64,000 bases of DNA from Pyrrhoderma lamaoense (lineage: Eukaryota > Basidiomycota > Agaricomycetes > Hymenochaetales > Hymenochaetaceae), in contig NBAZ01000001.1 of NCBI GenBank assembly GCA_002794735.1, forward strand, positions 2,728,001 to 2,792,000, written 5' to 3'. The stretch's first letter is position 1, and each line of letters begins with the position of its first letter. The notes under the pieces are model-generated. The model was not told the DNA's origin. It did no database searches and saw only the letters and a list, made by a program, of their open reading frames with translations. The position numbers and the translations under genes are program-made. Shown one piece after another: positions 36,871-49,246 of this stretch.

Positions 36871-37840
36871 ATGTCCACGTACGATAATCTGCGCCGGCAA
36901 TGTCGGACACTTGAATCTTTACTAGATGCAAAATTGACGTCATATTCGAGACTGGCTGCGAACGTTGAGCAAGAGGACTTGGAAGCAAGTGGTTCAGCTG
37001 ACCGGTGGATGGACCTAGAAGAAGAGGTAGATGGGTTATTAGAGAAGGTATGTTGATGATTACCTTACGAATACAAATTTAGGCACGTATGACATGGCAT
37101 AAAGCTTAGGGATACAAACAACCAGTTCAATTCTATACTGAACGATCCAACTTCTCCGCCGTCTCAGTCTATGACGAGAGCTATAGACAGACATAGAGAA
37201 GTTCTAGCTGATTATGAGCGAGATGTAAAGCGAACGAAGGTATGCATGCAAGTTCCGATATGTAAAGCTTCTTCTGTACTGAGAAGAAGACAAAATAGAC
37301 GAGTGTCAAAGAGGCACTAGACCGAGCTAACTTGCTTTCCGGAGTTCGGAATGATATTGAGTTCGTTCCAGCGTTTACTTTTCTCAAAACCTCCTGGAAG
37401 CATCTTTATAATATGACTTAGTGCATACAAATCATCGGCTGCAGATTCTCTACTTAACGAAAGGGGGCATATCGATAACTCCCACAGGATGGCTGACGAC
37501 ATATTGAGGTGAGTATATGGTTATCAAGTTCCCCTTGTTCTTAGCTTCTCAGCACGACTTCGAGATAGTCAAGCATACGAAACTCGGGCCGAGTTTGGTC
37601 GCCAAAGCTTTACTCTTTCTGGAATCAATACGCGTATGACTGGTGTATTAAGTATGTGTACTTCTTCTGACGTTCCTAGCATTTCAATGAGAATAAATTA
37701 CTAACTTGGATGTAGACACTATGCCAGGGATAAACAACGTCATACATCTTATCAAATCAAGAAGGCGGAGGGACTCTATTATCATTGGTTGTGTGATAGG
37801 CTTATGCGTGATATTCATTTTGAGCTACCTGACACGGTAG
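36871..37840 (+). CDS. GOS1: Golgi v-/Qb-SNARE Gos1 (GOS28)
   Basis: Golgi SNARE used in intra-Golgi and endosome-to-Golgi transport. The N-terminus MSTYDNLRRQCRTLESLLDAKLTSYSRLA is diagnostic. Later exons give FNSILNDPTSPPSQSM, AIDRHREVLADYERDVKRTK, VKEALDRANLLSGVRNDI, then AYKSSAADSLLNERGHIDN and SHRMADDIL. The SNARE segment ends NTMPGINNVIHLIKSRRRRDS, and the single C-terminal membrane anchor is IIIGCVIGLCVIFILSYL before the TAG at 37838-37840. Six or so short introns. The gene reads cleanly in frame. It is the first gene after the desert. Confidence 0.93.
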
Positions 37841-38242
37841 TTGCGACTTCCAGTTTTGATACCTTAACTTATTCAGTCCATTGCAGTTTAGTCATAAAGG
37901 AATCCGATAATTGTACATCTTATTACACATCATTATCTACCGGTAGCAATCATAAGCATTCTTATATTTGTCTCTTATGGCTCGCAATTTGCAGTTTATC
38001 TGGTATCACTAACAAGAGATGATACTGGATATTGATAAACTTACAATGGATTCTTTAGTCCGAGTTCAAATAAAGCAAGATGAATGTCTCATTTAGCACT
38101 GTTTGAAATCCCACAGTACCGATGTAAACAGAGTTTAATAGTAGTATCATTTGTTGGTCTTGCTATTGCTCTTTGGGGGATGTATGCAGTAAACTGACAA
38201 CGATGTAGAGAAGGTAGTAAACTTGCATGCAATGGAAGTATA
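37841..38242. other. Convergent 3' intergenic
   Basis: About 400 bp between the stop of GOS1 (plus) and the stop of the deacetylase-like gene (minus). Nothing else seen. Confidence 0.6.
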
Positions 38243-39743
38243 CTATAGACACTGAAAGCCGTGTAACACATTTCGAACATTGAGGCCCAGGCTCTCGAGG
38301 TGGTATCCACTATTCGTTTCAGCATAGTCTTTTTTGACGATATTGTGAAAACACTTACCCTTCAAGTACAAATAATGTGGGACGCCGGATAGTGGATATG
38401 ATTTCTCCTATCCGTATATAACCTTCAGTAGATAGGTTAAATTCACATATAGGGTCTTCGGCATGGGTATCTACTCCTAAGCTATCATTGATCATAGTTT
38501 GGGAGTAGAATCATTAATATATGTGAAATCCAGCGAACAAGTCCTACCTAACTACGAGATATGACGGGCTGAAGTCTGTGATCAACTTGACTGCCTGTAA
38601 GAGGGTTTCACAGTACGATTCGTCTCCCGTTGATACTCTTGGCAAAGGAAAATTATAATTAAAGCCTTTACCACACTTATCCCCCTTTTCAGATGACAAC
38701 CCAGTGAAATCTATGATTAAATTGTGTTAAGGTGTATTTACGCTGAACGCCGCTGTCAAACGTACATGGATAGTCATTTTCAGCGTGTAAAGAGACGTAC
38801 AAGACGGTGGGATCATCATAGAAAACCTCCTGTGCTGATAAGAAGTTATGACTCTCAAATAATATTGCATTATATAGAATTCTCACTTCCATTCCCATGA
38901 TGGTAATCAATGTCCAATATTGCAATCCTTATCTCGTCGCTGAGTTGCTGTGCCTGTAGAAATCGAGTTGCAATAGCTACATTGTTTAAAAAACAATATC
39001 CTCCACAAAGAGATGGCATAGAGTGATGTCCAGGCGGTCTACTACCTTCTATTAAGACCTAAACAAAGCAGTGCATTCATGTTTCTTCAACTTACCAAAG
39101 AGCAAAAGTGCTTTCTTTATATGTTTTTGTATAATCAGCCGCGGTAAGGGCGACACGGACCGATGACATGATAGCTTTAAAAGTGTCTAGGCCCAGATGT
39201 TCAGACTAGAATGATTATGGGTAAAGGGTTTTAATGACCTCTGGTAATTGGACTGCTAAGATCAAAACAATATAATCCTGTGGCTCGAGTTATAATCAGG
39301 CGCTGGGTTGCAATAAAGAAACGCGCACCAGCCTTTGCTATAATTGAGAGCTTTTCAGGGATTGCATTTCCTCTTTTCAACAACTTGATATGAGGGAATG
39401 TTTCTGGAAATATTCCACCCTGTGTTACAAGTGAATAAAAATATGATGAATGAAGACTCTTTGTTCCATTTAGTACCTCATCACCTCCATCGGCAACCCA
39501 TTCGTCATAACCTCTTTCCAGATACTCTAGGTAATCCAAATCGTGGACGGTCAATATCCATTGTTTTAGATCTAATACATCGTCAAGCCTATCGGATAGG
39601 TCAAATTCAGAAGGTTCGCTTTGTAGAGTATTCTTGATTATTGTGACTCTTGAAGGTGCTTCCAGGTAAGGCACGGGTCTACCATCAAGTATCTCGCTTG
39701 GTGGATTATGAAGAAGACAGTCTAGGTGGTAATATACTTTCAT
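38243..39743 (-). CDS. Histone deacetylase / acetylpolyamine amidohydrolase family enzyme
   Basis: Zinc amidohydrolase of the arginase/deacetylase fold. The first exon MKVYYHLDCLLHNPPSEI with YLEAPSRVTIIKNTL is typical of HDAC-superfamily acetylpolyamine amidohydrolase-like proteins rather than class I HDACs. The active site is complete after splicing: RPPGHHSMPSLCGGYCFLNN, then ILDIDYHHGNG joined by an intron to TQEVFYDDPTVLYVSLHA. The next segments are YNFPLPRVSTGDESY, DFSPSYLVV, GVDTHAEDPICEF and finally FVLEG joined to GYHLESLGLNVRNVLHG. Asp and His zinc ligands (DIDYHH, and Asp of GVDTH) are visible. At least seven introns. It is divergent from the next ORF by only 76 bp. Substrate could be lysine-acetyl or acetylpolyamine. 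Confidence 0.88.
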
Positions 39744-39819
39744 CCTAATCCGAGTATATGTACTTGCTAGTTATCACCAACAAATCGAATAATAATATGA
39801 CAATGTCACAATCAACAGC

Positions 39820-40005
39820 ATGTTTAAGTCTGAAGTTAGAATTAGTTATGTAATAGATTTAGACGCGTCAAAGATCGACGAGCGCGTAACGTATTCCTTT
39901 TCTGTAGCAACATATACATTAACAATTCAATCATCAAGTCTCCGGGATTTCTTTGATTATGTTACTGCGCTTCGATTAGCTTGCAAGGCACTAATTACTA
40001 CTTAA
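39820..40005 (+). CDS. Possible Pcc1-like (EKC/KEOPS) small protein
   Basis: A 61-residue ORF (MFKSEVRISYVIDLDASKID ...) sits in the 323-bp gap between two gene starts. The pattern YVIDLDASKIDERVTYSFSV, YTLTIQSSSLRDFFDYV, LRLACKAL loosely follows Pcc1: a VDxE strand, a conserved LR, then a helix. Pcc1 is the dimerising subunit of the KEOPS complex that makes t6A on tRNA. However, the usual N-terminal strand (LEIPFP-like) is missing in this frame, though an overlapping frame reads LSLKLEL. A one-base sequence error, as seen elsewhere, could explain this. It may also be chance. Confidence 0.3.
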   Translation: MFKSEVRISYVIDLDASKIDERVTYSFSVATYTLTIQSSSLRDFFDYVTALRLACKALITT

Positions 40006-40066
40006 ATACATAACTCTTAGCACTTGTCTTAATCTCTAATCTTTGGACGTGTCGTAGCAAGTGGAG

Positions 40067-43000
40067 ATGGCCTCCGAAATTCCAATTGATGCGATGGTGG
40101 AGGTTCTGAATGTGGGGCGCGGTATCGTTCGTTATAATGGTCAGACTGAATTTAAAGGGGGAAGGTGGATTGGTGTAGAGCTTGAGGAGCCTAATGGAAA
40201 GAATAATGGAACCGTGCTAGGCTTTGAGTACTTCAAATGCCGTATGCTTCATGGCATATTCGTTAGACCGAATCAGGTTACGATCATAGAAACACCTACC
40301 GTTAATGCAAGTTATCATCTTCATAAAAGACTATATGCACTAAACCAAGTCTTTAGGAGACTCCTGCAACCCCTCTTGCATCGCGTCCTGGAATGAGCCA
40401 TATGCGATCCTCAAGTAATGGCCGAATCCGCACTACTTCTCTACGTAGTGCCGCAGCCTCAACTCCTGCAGCAGCTTCCCGATCGAATAGTCCACAAAAA
40501 CTGACGGTCAATGTATCTTCTCCTTCGGTCACTCGTATAACACGGCCTTTAGCGCCGGCCTCTCCTACAAAACGTTCTATGCTGGGCCCGTCAGCAGCTA
40601 CAACAGCAAGTAAAACAACTGTATCACGACTTCGGACAACCACGGGCGAAGCCTCACAACCTAATTCTACACTTAATAAACCTGTACCAGCTCGTGTGGA
40701 ATCACCACTGTCAATCTCTCCTTCCAACTCTCAACGCACTTCATCTCCGCCTCCGATTCCCGCTCCCGATTTCACACAGACACAGCCCGCACGTCCTCCC
40801 TCTTCTCTACTAAAGGAACTGGTAAGTTGAAGTATGAGTCATATGTGAGATATAAATATTAACAATCTTATAGAAGGAAGAATATGAGAAGGAATCCGAG
40901 CAAGAGCTTCAAGAATTGAAGGCGAAGATCCGGGTCTTAGAAGCAAAGAGAACTGACGATGCCCGTGTTATTGAGAAATTGGAATCCCAACTGAACGATG
41001 TCAATGAATTCGTGGCTGTTAGACCCAAGTTACAACAAAAACTCTTATCTCTTCAGCAAGAACTCATTGCTAACAGGAGAGCTCTTGCAGACGCAGAACA
41101 AATACAATCTGCAAGCGAAAATCGCCTTCTTGATGCCCAAGAACAACTTGAGATGGTCATGTTGGATAAGGAAGTCGCAGAAGAGCGTGCTGAAGCGGCT
41201 GAATCCGAGCTGCAGACTCTTCAGGAACGACTTGAGAGTGTAGAAGTCGAACTTGAAACACTTAAGGAAGGAGGGGGTCCAGGAGGCGTCGTTAATGACT
41301 CTGTCCGAGAATCTATCGCAATTAACCAGTTAGAAAAACATAACGATCGGCTAAGGGAGGCTTTAGTCCGGTCAGTAATTCGATTGTCATATTTATTATC
41401 ATCAAATCACTGACATGGTCTGATGATTTGATAGTCTACGTGATCTCTCAAGGGAAACGGAAAAAGAACAACGTCACCGTATAGCCGAATTAGAAAGAGA
41501 ACTGCAGGGCGTGGAGGAGTTACACTGTAGGGTGTCATCCTTTTTTTATCTGTCGAATCTGATCGATATCCATAGCTCAATATGACTCCATACTTGGAAA
41601 GCTGGCGAATTCGGAAACTCAAGTAGAAGAGCTCAAGGCACAGCTTGATGATGCACTTGGAGCGGAAGAGATGCTTGAGCAACTGACAGAACGTAATTTG
41701 GTTCTTGGAGAGGTTTGGATTCAACTATTGATTATGCGTTCAATTGTACTCAAATATAATACAGAGAATAGCGGAGATGACCATCACAATCGAGGACCTC
41801 GAGTCCCTAAAAGAACTTAATGATGAGCTTGAGGAAAATCACATGGAGACTGAGAAGCAACTGCATGAGGAAATCGGTAAGTGGAAGGAGAATATCTGCT
41901 TGTGCATGTCTATGTGCTGATCCGTAGAGCAGGACAAAAGGAAACCCAGATTAGGGAGCAGGCAAGAAAAATAGCAGATCTAGAAGATACTTGCCAGGAT
42001 TATGAAGGAACTATAAGTCAATTCCGGGAATTAGTCATGCAATTACAGCTGTGAGTTGATTTTCGTTGTTCTTGGAGGGGATAAATGGATTAATGAGTCT
42101 TTTTTTAACAGTGATCTTGACATGCTCCGAGCACAGACTCAAAGTGCTCAGAATGAGTCAGCTTCGGCGGCATCTCAGACAGCGGCAATGATGTCTCTGA
42201 ACATGAAACTCCAGTCTTCGGCTTCGAAGAACCAGGCACGTAATATTGAACTTGAACTGTTCAAGATCCAAGCTCGAGAAGGCAGGGAATTGTATGAGAT
42301 CGTAAAGGTAATGTATTCTCATTCTAGTATTTGAGTCTCTTATTTAATATGTATGTTTCTGCTTTGTAGCCGTACCTGCCTCAACTCTATGTGGAGACGG
42401 ACAATGATGCTACTCAGTGTTACTTATTCTTCCAGCGCATGGCTGCAAAAGCGGATCTGATAAATTCTACCATTGCTCAGAGCCATGGACTTCCAGAGGC
42501 ATTGAATGGCCGTGTTACGGAAGGTCTAGTTAGAACTTGCGAGGTAATATACATTTGTCTCTGGCATTTGCTGCTGTCTGATCGTACCATTCAAGTTGAG
42601 AGCTAGGATTAGTCGCATGTCAACAATCTGCAAGCGATTTGCTTCTGTTCTAAAACGTTGCGGTGTTGATTCATTCTTAAACATTGGGAAAATCTATACG
42701 GACATTGCTCACTTTGAGAAACGCATCGATTTACACATCGATATGCTCTGTCGGGATGAATTCCGTGACATTGAATGTGTTAATGATGTTCAGAAGTGAG
42801 TAACTATAAGTGCCTCTCTCTTGACAGTTCCTCAATTACCCCCATCTTTCAGGATCGTACATACGTTTGGGCATCTAGTTGACATGTATTCAGAAGGATT
42901 TGATTACGATCTTGGTGAACGGGAACTTGGTTATGCTCTAAGCTTTGACCATGAATTGGATAACGTATCAGCGTCTATCGCTCTTATTTCTACCTATATT

Positions 43001-44687
43001 TCAGACATCATGAAAGATGAAGGTAAGAATCAGCCATTTTCTGCGATGTAAACATATTGAATATCTATTTATTCTATAGATGTTACTGTTGAGTCAGATG
43101 ATGATCCCACGCCTATATTGATAGAACCTTTCAAGAAGCTACTAGATCAGGTTAAGGGTACTAAAGTCATGTCTAAGTGCTTAGCGTTTCAGAGTCTACT
43201 CCACTATACGATTTATGAATTGATTTCTGCCTTAGGAAATTGACTAAGCGATTAGAAGAATTAACACAAGATTCTGGCGCTTTGAAACCTCAGATAATAC
43301 CTCAGCTGGATGCGTTAGGCAAGATGGTACCTGAGCTAGTTGACTTTGGGATAAATGTAAGTGGCACAGTAACCTGTTGTGTAAGTTATCGTATTGATTT
43401 TTGTTCACGAAGCTTGCACATTCCGTACTACCTCATCTCGTCAGCATACAAAATAATAAGAGCACTCTCCATACAGATGCGATCATGGAGCTCGTAAAAC
43501 AAAATGCTTCTGCACTTAGTAAAGAGCAATCCGATCGTTCACCTTGGGCTATCGTGAGTGATGTCATAAATAAGTTAACACAGGAAGCTGCAGCCATTGT
43601 ACCCCTGGCCCTGGAGCCTGAAAATATCATAAAAAGTCCGTTCACTGATGCGAAAATAATAAATCTCGTTGCTGATAAGTGTTTTCTAGTATCTGCAACT
43701 CCCCTTGGGTGACGCGTGTTGAGGAGGTGAAAGCCGCTGTAGCGATCAATGTCGAGGCCGAACGGAAAGTCGCACAACTCAATGAGGAGTTACAGGGTCT
43801 TGCAAGAGGAATCAGGTCAAGGGACCAAATTATCCAAGAATCAAATGTCAAGATTGAGCTAATGGAACGAAGGATGGATACTGTGAAGAAACAAGCTGAC
43901 ACGATCTCTAGCTTGGAAACAGAGATAGCCAAATCCAGGAAACAAGAGAGATCCTATGAGGAAGCTATTGAACAACTCCAGTCAGACTTGGACGCTCTCG
44001 AACAAGAGAATGCTAAACTCAAGCAGCTTACTGCCGGTATGGAACGACAACGTGAGTAAATAAATGTTCATAGATGTGTAATTCATTGATAACGCTTATG
44101 GATGGGAAGCATCTGTTGGACCTCAAACTCAAGAACCAGAGAATGTCACTGCGGTAGAAAGTAATCTTGAAACTTCTCATCTTCTCGAACAGGTCAGCTT
44201 CTGTGTGTTTTTTACCGCCTTCTCGCTAAAATTAGCACCCTAGATCGAGGCGCTGCGAGGGGCAGTGCGCTTCTTGCGTCGTGAAAATTCATTCCTAAAA
44301 GGCCAGGACTTACTCAAGGAGATTCAGGCACTTCCACTAATCCCTGAATTCTCACGTCCTGCAACGCCTCCACTAGATGCTTCAGGCACATCAAGCGAAT
44401 CAGAAAGTGAGGTGGAAACACCCCCTACACCATCATTACGTTCGCTCGCGACGGAAACAAATTTGCTTTATCGAGACTTAATAGCATTCTCTTCGTCTCC
44501 AAGGGTGGTTGATCTTTCTATAATCAACAAGAGACGAACCGATGGAACTCACAACACTCGAGGATGGTATCCAAAGAAGAAATTGCCTTCCTACCAATTG
44601 CTAGAAAGGAAGATGGCGGCTGAAGAACTAAATCGTCGGGTAAAGGGTTTATTTGAAAAGGCTCATTCTTTGGGTATCTCAGATTGA
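40067..44687 (+). CDS. Dynactin subunit p150-Glued (CAP-Gly, coiled coil)
   Basis: Large dynactin subunit that links dynein to microtubules. The N-terminal CAP-Gly domain (about residues 5-70) is intact: VLNVGRGIVRYNGQTEFKGG, GVELEEPNGKNNGTVLGFEY and HGIFVRPNQV. A basic Ser/Pro-rich region follows (SRSNSPQKLTVNVSSPSV). Long coiled coils come next (KEEYEKESEQELQELKAKI onward), then the p150-type dynein/Arp1-binding region with FVRPKLQQKLLSLQQEL, AEMTITIEDLESLKELNDEL and SVLPHLVSIQNNKSTLHTD, a second coiled coil (EAVAINVEAERK-type) and the C-terminal RDLIAFSSSPRVVDLS. About 15 introns. The CAP-Gly exon ends at the phase-0 donor after IETPT. It matches dynactin in domain order and length. Confidence 0.92.
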
Positions 44688-45863
44688 GGTCCCAAAATTT
44701 CTGTATCTAGGGTTTATAAGATATGTATAGTATACATGTATACCTTTTAGTATTAGCATACCACTTTACTTGATTATGGATGGAGGTTACTTCTGTCATT
44801 AATGAATGAATTTACTATCAGGGGTCTGCGTTATGTAATCCGATTTTGACATGTTTAATATTGTTTGTACGTTGTGTACTTCCACTTGTACTTATATGCA
44901 AATTAGCATCTCTTTTTTCTTCTTATTAGAGACGATTACAAGGATCGAAGATTCAATGACTAAAGTACTTATTAGATGCGCTGTGTTCAGGTTACTAAGC
45001 GATAATGATTAGCTTTCCAGTGCTGTTGATTAGGGTATTCATATACTCTTGTAGTTACCTAGTCACTATTATTATGATATGTAACCTGTTATCCTTAGCC
45101 GAGAAGCCATTTTCTGGACCGACTTAGTAGCCTAAAGTCCTCTATAGGTACCAGAAGTTACAAAAAACTGTGTCGTTTATGTATGACACAAAGTGGTTGT
45201 TGTGAGATCAATAGAGGATTCGATGATATCCTACTTCAAACTTGATCAATTTCATGGTAATTCATTGTTACTCCTCTTGCCCCACATGGTCACGGGCCCG
45301 GCTGTGAATCTTCTTTTTGCAATATAACAACACTGCCAAAAACATATGTTTGGACAAAGTATGTTTGTGTTTTTTTGGGTTTGTTTTTATTTTTTGTCCC
45401 ACACGTATCCTTCACCTTGTTCTCATGTACCGTATGTTTCGGGCATTTCTGTGAGCAGTCCATTATTTAATTTTACAATCCACATTCTTCAATCACAAAA
45501 AGAAAATAAATGATAAAAGATGTGAATTCTACCCTGACAACAAATAATCCAAAAAAGTAGTGGTGACAATTGTTCTTGATTAGGTAATTTTTATAGTTTC
45601 ATCTGCTTTCTTCAAGAGATACAACATGATATCTCGGTTAAGATTAAATGAGAGAGTTTTAAAAAGAGTTTTTAAAAAGCAAACAAACGAACGCCAATGA
45701 ACTCGAGTTGCAGACGAATAGGTAAACGTCAGTTTAGGGCCGGCAGCGTGCCGAAATTCGCCACCCAAGCTGTGTATTTGAGGTGGTTCTCAAGCCACCG
45801 TGCTGTTTGCCCGCGACCATCGTTTCATTCATTCCTTGTTCATCTCAACTCCTTGAATCCGCA
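44688..45863. other. Intergenic region, no gene recognised
   Basis: About 1.2 kb, AT-rich, between two plus-strand genes. The pyrimidine-rich 45770-45863 tract probably belongs to the promoter/leader of the zinc-finger gene. Confidence 0.6.
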
Positions 45864-47436
45864 ATGGTTCGCGCTTATATCAAACAGCCGGTAAGCTCTC
45901 TCCATATCGTACAGTATCCATATCAGTTCCCTTTGACACACTCCTTCATAGTCCGAAGAAAAGAAGTCGGCGTCCAAGAAGCGCGGTGCGACTAAGGCAA
46001 AGGAAACTACCCTCTTTCCAGACTACCCCGCCCCACCTCAATGGCCTTGTAAATTGGACGGCTGTACTCTCAAGTTTCAGCGTGAAGCTGACCTTAAACG
46101 GCATCAAAGGACGGCTAAGGTACATGGGACGTCTGGGGCCATGTGAGCAATTGTCTTTCCTCAGACCATGTCTCTCAATTCTAAATTACTACAATTGGAA
46201 AGCCCTTGTCCTCAATGCGATGCTAGCTTCACTCGGGTATGTCTCAAAATTAATATATTGAAATGTAGCTCATCGAGCTTTTCCCTTTCTTGTAGGGTGA
46301 CGCTCTCAAACGTCATCAAAAGTCTCGGTGCGCTCAAAGTCAGAAACCCAAAACTGTCCTGTGAGCTGAAACGTTCTTTCTTAGACATCATGGGCTCTTA
46401 GCCGACCCGCTAACTCTGAGTACTACAGCGTTGCGGATGTGAATGGCAAAAAAGGATCTTCAAGTTCAGTCCGAAGTAGCAGTGTAGAAACCACTTCAAG
46501 GAAAGATGCCGAAGCAGCAAGTAATTTATTGAATACAACACCATCAACACTCCCCGTACAGACAATCGTCATCCGCCAAGAAAATCCAGGTACATCCATT
46601 GGTCAGCAAAGCTACTATAGACAAACCGTATCCAACACCGGTGCGTACTACTGTGCGTTATACCCTACCTTTCGATTTGATCTAGTTTTTTATAATTGCA
46701 TGATACACTTACTAGATCCTCCAACTCACAACGCCATGACCGGGACTTTCCACACCTGGACCCCTTGGGCTCCAGGCAGTACGAGCACTTCAACCACCCC
46801 AACTTCAACGTACTACTCACCCCGGGCTATTATATCCCTGGTGCTTACTATCGATCAGCCCATGGTCAACCTCTTGTCCCGGGACCATCTCCTCAAGGGC
46901 TGCCAATGTTGCAGATGAACTCTCAGCCTCAAGCCCAAAACGACGCATCTTCATCCACAGAAGCAAATTCCAATGAAATAAGTGCAACCGAAACTCAGGT
47001 GGGATCAGCCGCTCAAAACGAAGCGAGAAGTGAGGATGGCGGGCAGGAAAACAGGGACGTTGATTTGTCTTCTATAGACGTCGAGAAGATTGTTCAAGTT
47101 GTCCTTTCAATTGAGTCCAAACCTGGGGTGAGTGCTTTTTAATAGACAACTTCATTCTCTGGTCATGCTTACTTAATTTAATTATCTCGATTAGGAAGGG
47201 GAGGAGACTAATCCACCAACTTCTGTTCCTTCGACAGCAGTACCCTCTGAATTACAACTAGATCCATCGCTTGATAATGACAAGGACTTAGGGACGGATA
47301 TAGACGCTGACGGAGAAGCTGATCTTGATGGGGAGGGAGAGGTTTGTCTTGGTGAACATCTACCTCATACTTCAATTAATATGTATTTCTTTTTTAGTAT
47401 CAGGAAGAGGAACCTTTACCTGATGGTTCGTCGTAA
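45864..47436 (+). CDS. C2H2 zinc-finger protein
   Basis: Putative DNA-binding protein. MVRAYIKQP joins SEEKKSASKKRGATKAKETT and then PQWPCKLDGCTLKFQREADL with KRHQRTAKVH (finger 1, C2H2). The next exons give CPQCDASFTR joined to GDALKRHQKSRC (finger 2, with Cys as last ligand). The rest is a Ser/Thr/Pro-rich region (SSSSVRSSSVETTS), a Tyr/Pro segment (YYIPGAYYRSAHGQPLVPGP) and an acidic tail to EEEPLPDGSS. At the C run 46820-46823 the frame appears one base short between STYYSP and YYIPGAYY. Two fingers at the N-terminus with a long acidic tail suggest a transcription factor of unknown target. Confidence 0.8.
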
Positions 47437-47880
47437 CATGTTATTTTCATTTTATATGCCCCCTCACGATCTCCTACTTCCTATTGTATGCGTTTAGGCA
47501 TAAAAGAACTAATTAATGAGGCATGTTTGTTTCCTAATATGGACGTTACAGGGAACTAATATAGCGACATGTTATTTTAGGATTCCCTGGTTTGAGATAA
47601 CGATAATGATGATCTGGTCATGGCAATAGTTTTCTTCTCTGACTTTCTTCGTGTATTAACTGCTGTGTAATCTTGCATTGTTCTGAGTATCAATAATTTG
47701 TACTAATAGCGGGCACTGCATTCATTCATTCTCTCTCTAAAAGTATTACTTGTATATCATGGAAGGAAAAAAACTAATATTGTTACTTTACAAGCTGAGG
47801 AAAGCTATAACTATGTGATACAAGTGGAGACTGCACTGTTGAAGCGAGCCTAATAGTACAATCTTTTTTTAGTATTTACT
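47437..47880. other. Convergent 3' intergenic
   Basis: About 440 bp between the stop of the zinc-finger gene and the stop of adenosine kinase. AT-rich; nothing else seen. Confidence 0.6.
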
Positions 47881-49246
47881 TTACAGGATCTGTACCTTTG
47901 GCCATTTGTACTGGGGGCCAACCTAGAATTTATAAGATTAAGTAGTGCAAGTATAGTTTGATCGATGTTAACTTACCTGTTGGACACACATAGCTCCCAT
48001 CTTATGACCAACTTCGACAGCTTCGTCAAGTGTTTTACCGGCAACAAGCGCACCCAAAACCCCTCCAGCAAAAGCGTCACCTGCTCCGTTGGTGTCAACG
48101 ATCTCTTCGCTTTTGAGCGCATGTACAGGGTGAATCTTTGGTTCTGCGTTATCTGATGCGTTCACGACGATGGTGTTTTCAGGGCCTTGGGTGATGATGA
48201 CCGTACGTGTACGAGACGGGTTTGATTTTGGCGTGAGGGCAATAGCGCGGGCGACAGCGGGGAGGTCTTTCTTATCAGGTTGGCCGGAAGCTTCTGCCCA
48301 TGCTTCAGCCTCAGCCTCGTTTCCGATGATGATGTCGCAGTATGGGAGGAGTTGGTCTACTTGTGCTTTAAAGAATTGAGGGATGAAAGGTGCCGAGAGG
48401 TTCAGTACGAAAACCTTTTGAAAGTAAATCAGTATTTCCCGAATCCATGGACGTTATATGACGAAGATGAATGAAGTACCTTGCCTGCTTCAGAAGCTTT
48501 CTTTGCTACGTAAAGGGCTGATTCTGTGCCATGGGTCAAGAAATAACCTTCAACGTAGAAGAATTTTGCGGCATCTATCAAAGGTGCAATAGTTGGAGAC
48601 TGGAGATGTGAGAATTCGAATTTCTCAGCCGCTCGCAAGGTAGTTACAAGGGAGCTAGATAACGATTAGTTTCACCTCAATAAGCTTCCCACCGCGAAAT
48701 TGTTGGGCTGAGCTTACCGATGATGACCTGTGATAATGACAGCGCATGCACCGGTCTTTTCTCCCTCTTTGACTAGATATGCATCAATGAGGCCCTCCCT
48801 TTTGTTTGCGGCCCTCAGTTGTTCTGCAAGGACGTCATTTCCAACGCAACCAGTGTAGACTACAGAGTTCTCTGGGAGTAAATACTAAAGAGCGGGGCGG
48901 TTATCTGAATAAATGCGTACGAAAATCCCGCATATACAATGAATATATGGCTTACCGCTGCACCTCGAGCCGCGTTCTGTGCAGCACCGCCAGCAACATA
49001 CGTGAGTTTGTAGTTTTGAACGAGATCATCGTAGCTGTCAATATACTTAGATTATATATTTCTTTTAAGATGAGATGAGATGAAAAAAGGTGAGGCAAAT
49101 GATATATACATTGCAGCTTGGTCATCTCCCGCTAAGATTGCGTCGTTCGCGTTAAGCTTGTATTTAATGAGAAGCTCTTCTCCGTTTGTAACCTGCATGT
49201 CCAACAACGGGTTGCCCATGCAAAAGAGGGGGTAGGTTTGAGCCAT
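47881..49246 (-). CDS. ADO1: Adenosine kinase
   Basis: PfkB/ribokinase-family enzyme that phosphorylates adenosine to AMP and clears adenosine from the methyl cycle. MAQTYPLFCMGNPLLDMQV is the canonical N-terminus. Next come KYKLNANDAILAGDDQAAM, YVAGGAAQNAARGAA, VVYTGCVGNDVLAEQL, FFYVEGYFLTHG and the phosphate/anion-hole region with catalytic Asp, EEIVDTNGAGDAFAGGVLGAL. The final short exon ends VGPQYKWPKVQIL (TAA at 47881-47883). Five or more introns. All frames connect. Length matches the family. Confidence 0.95.
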
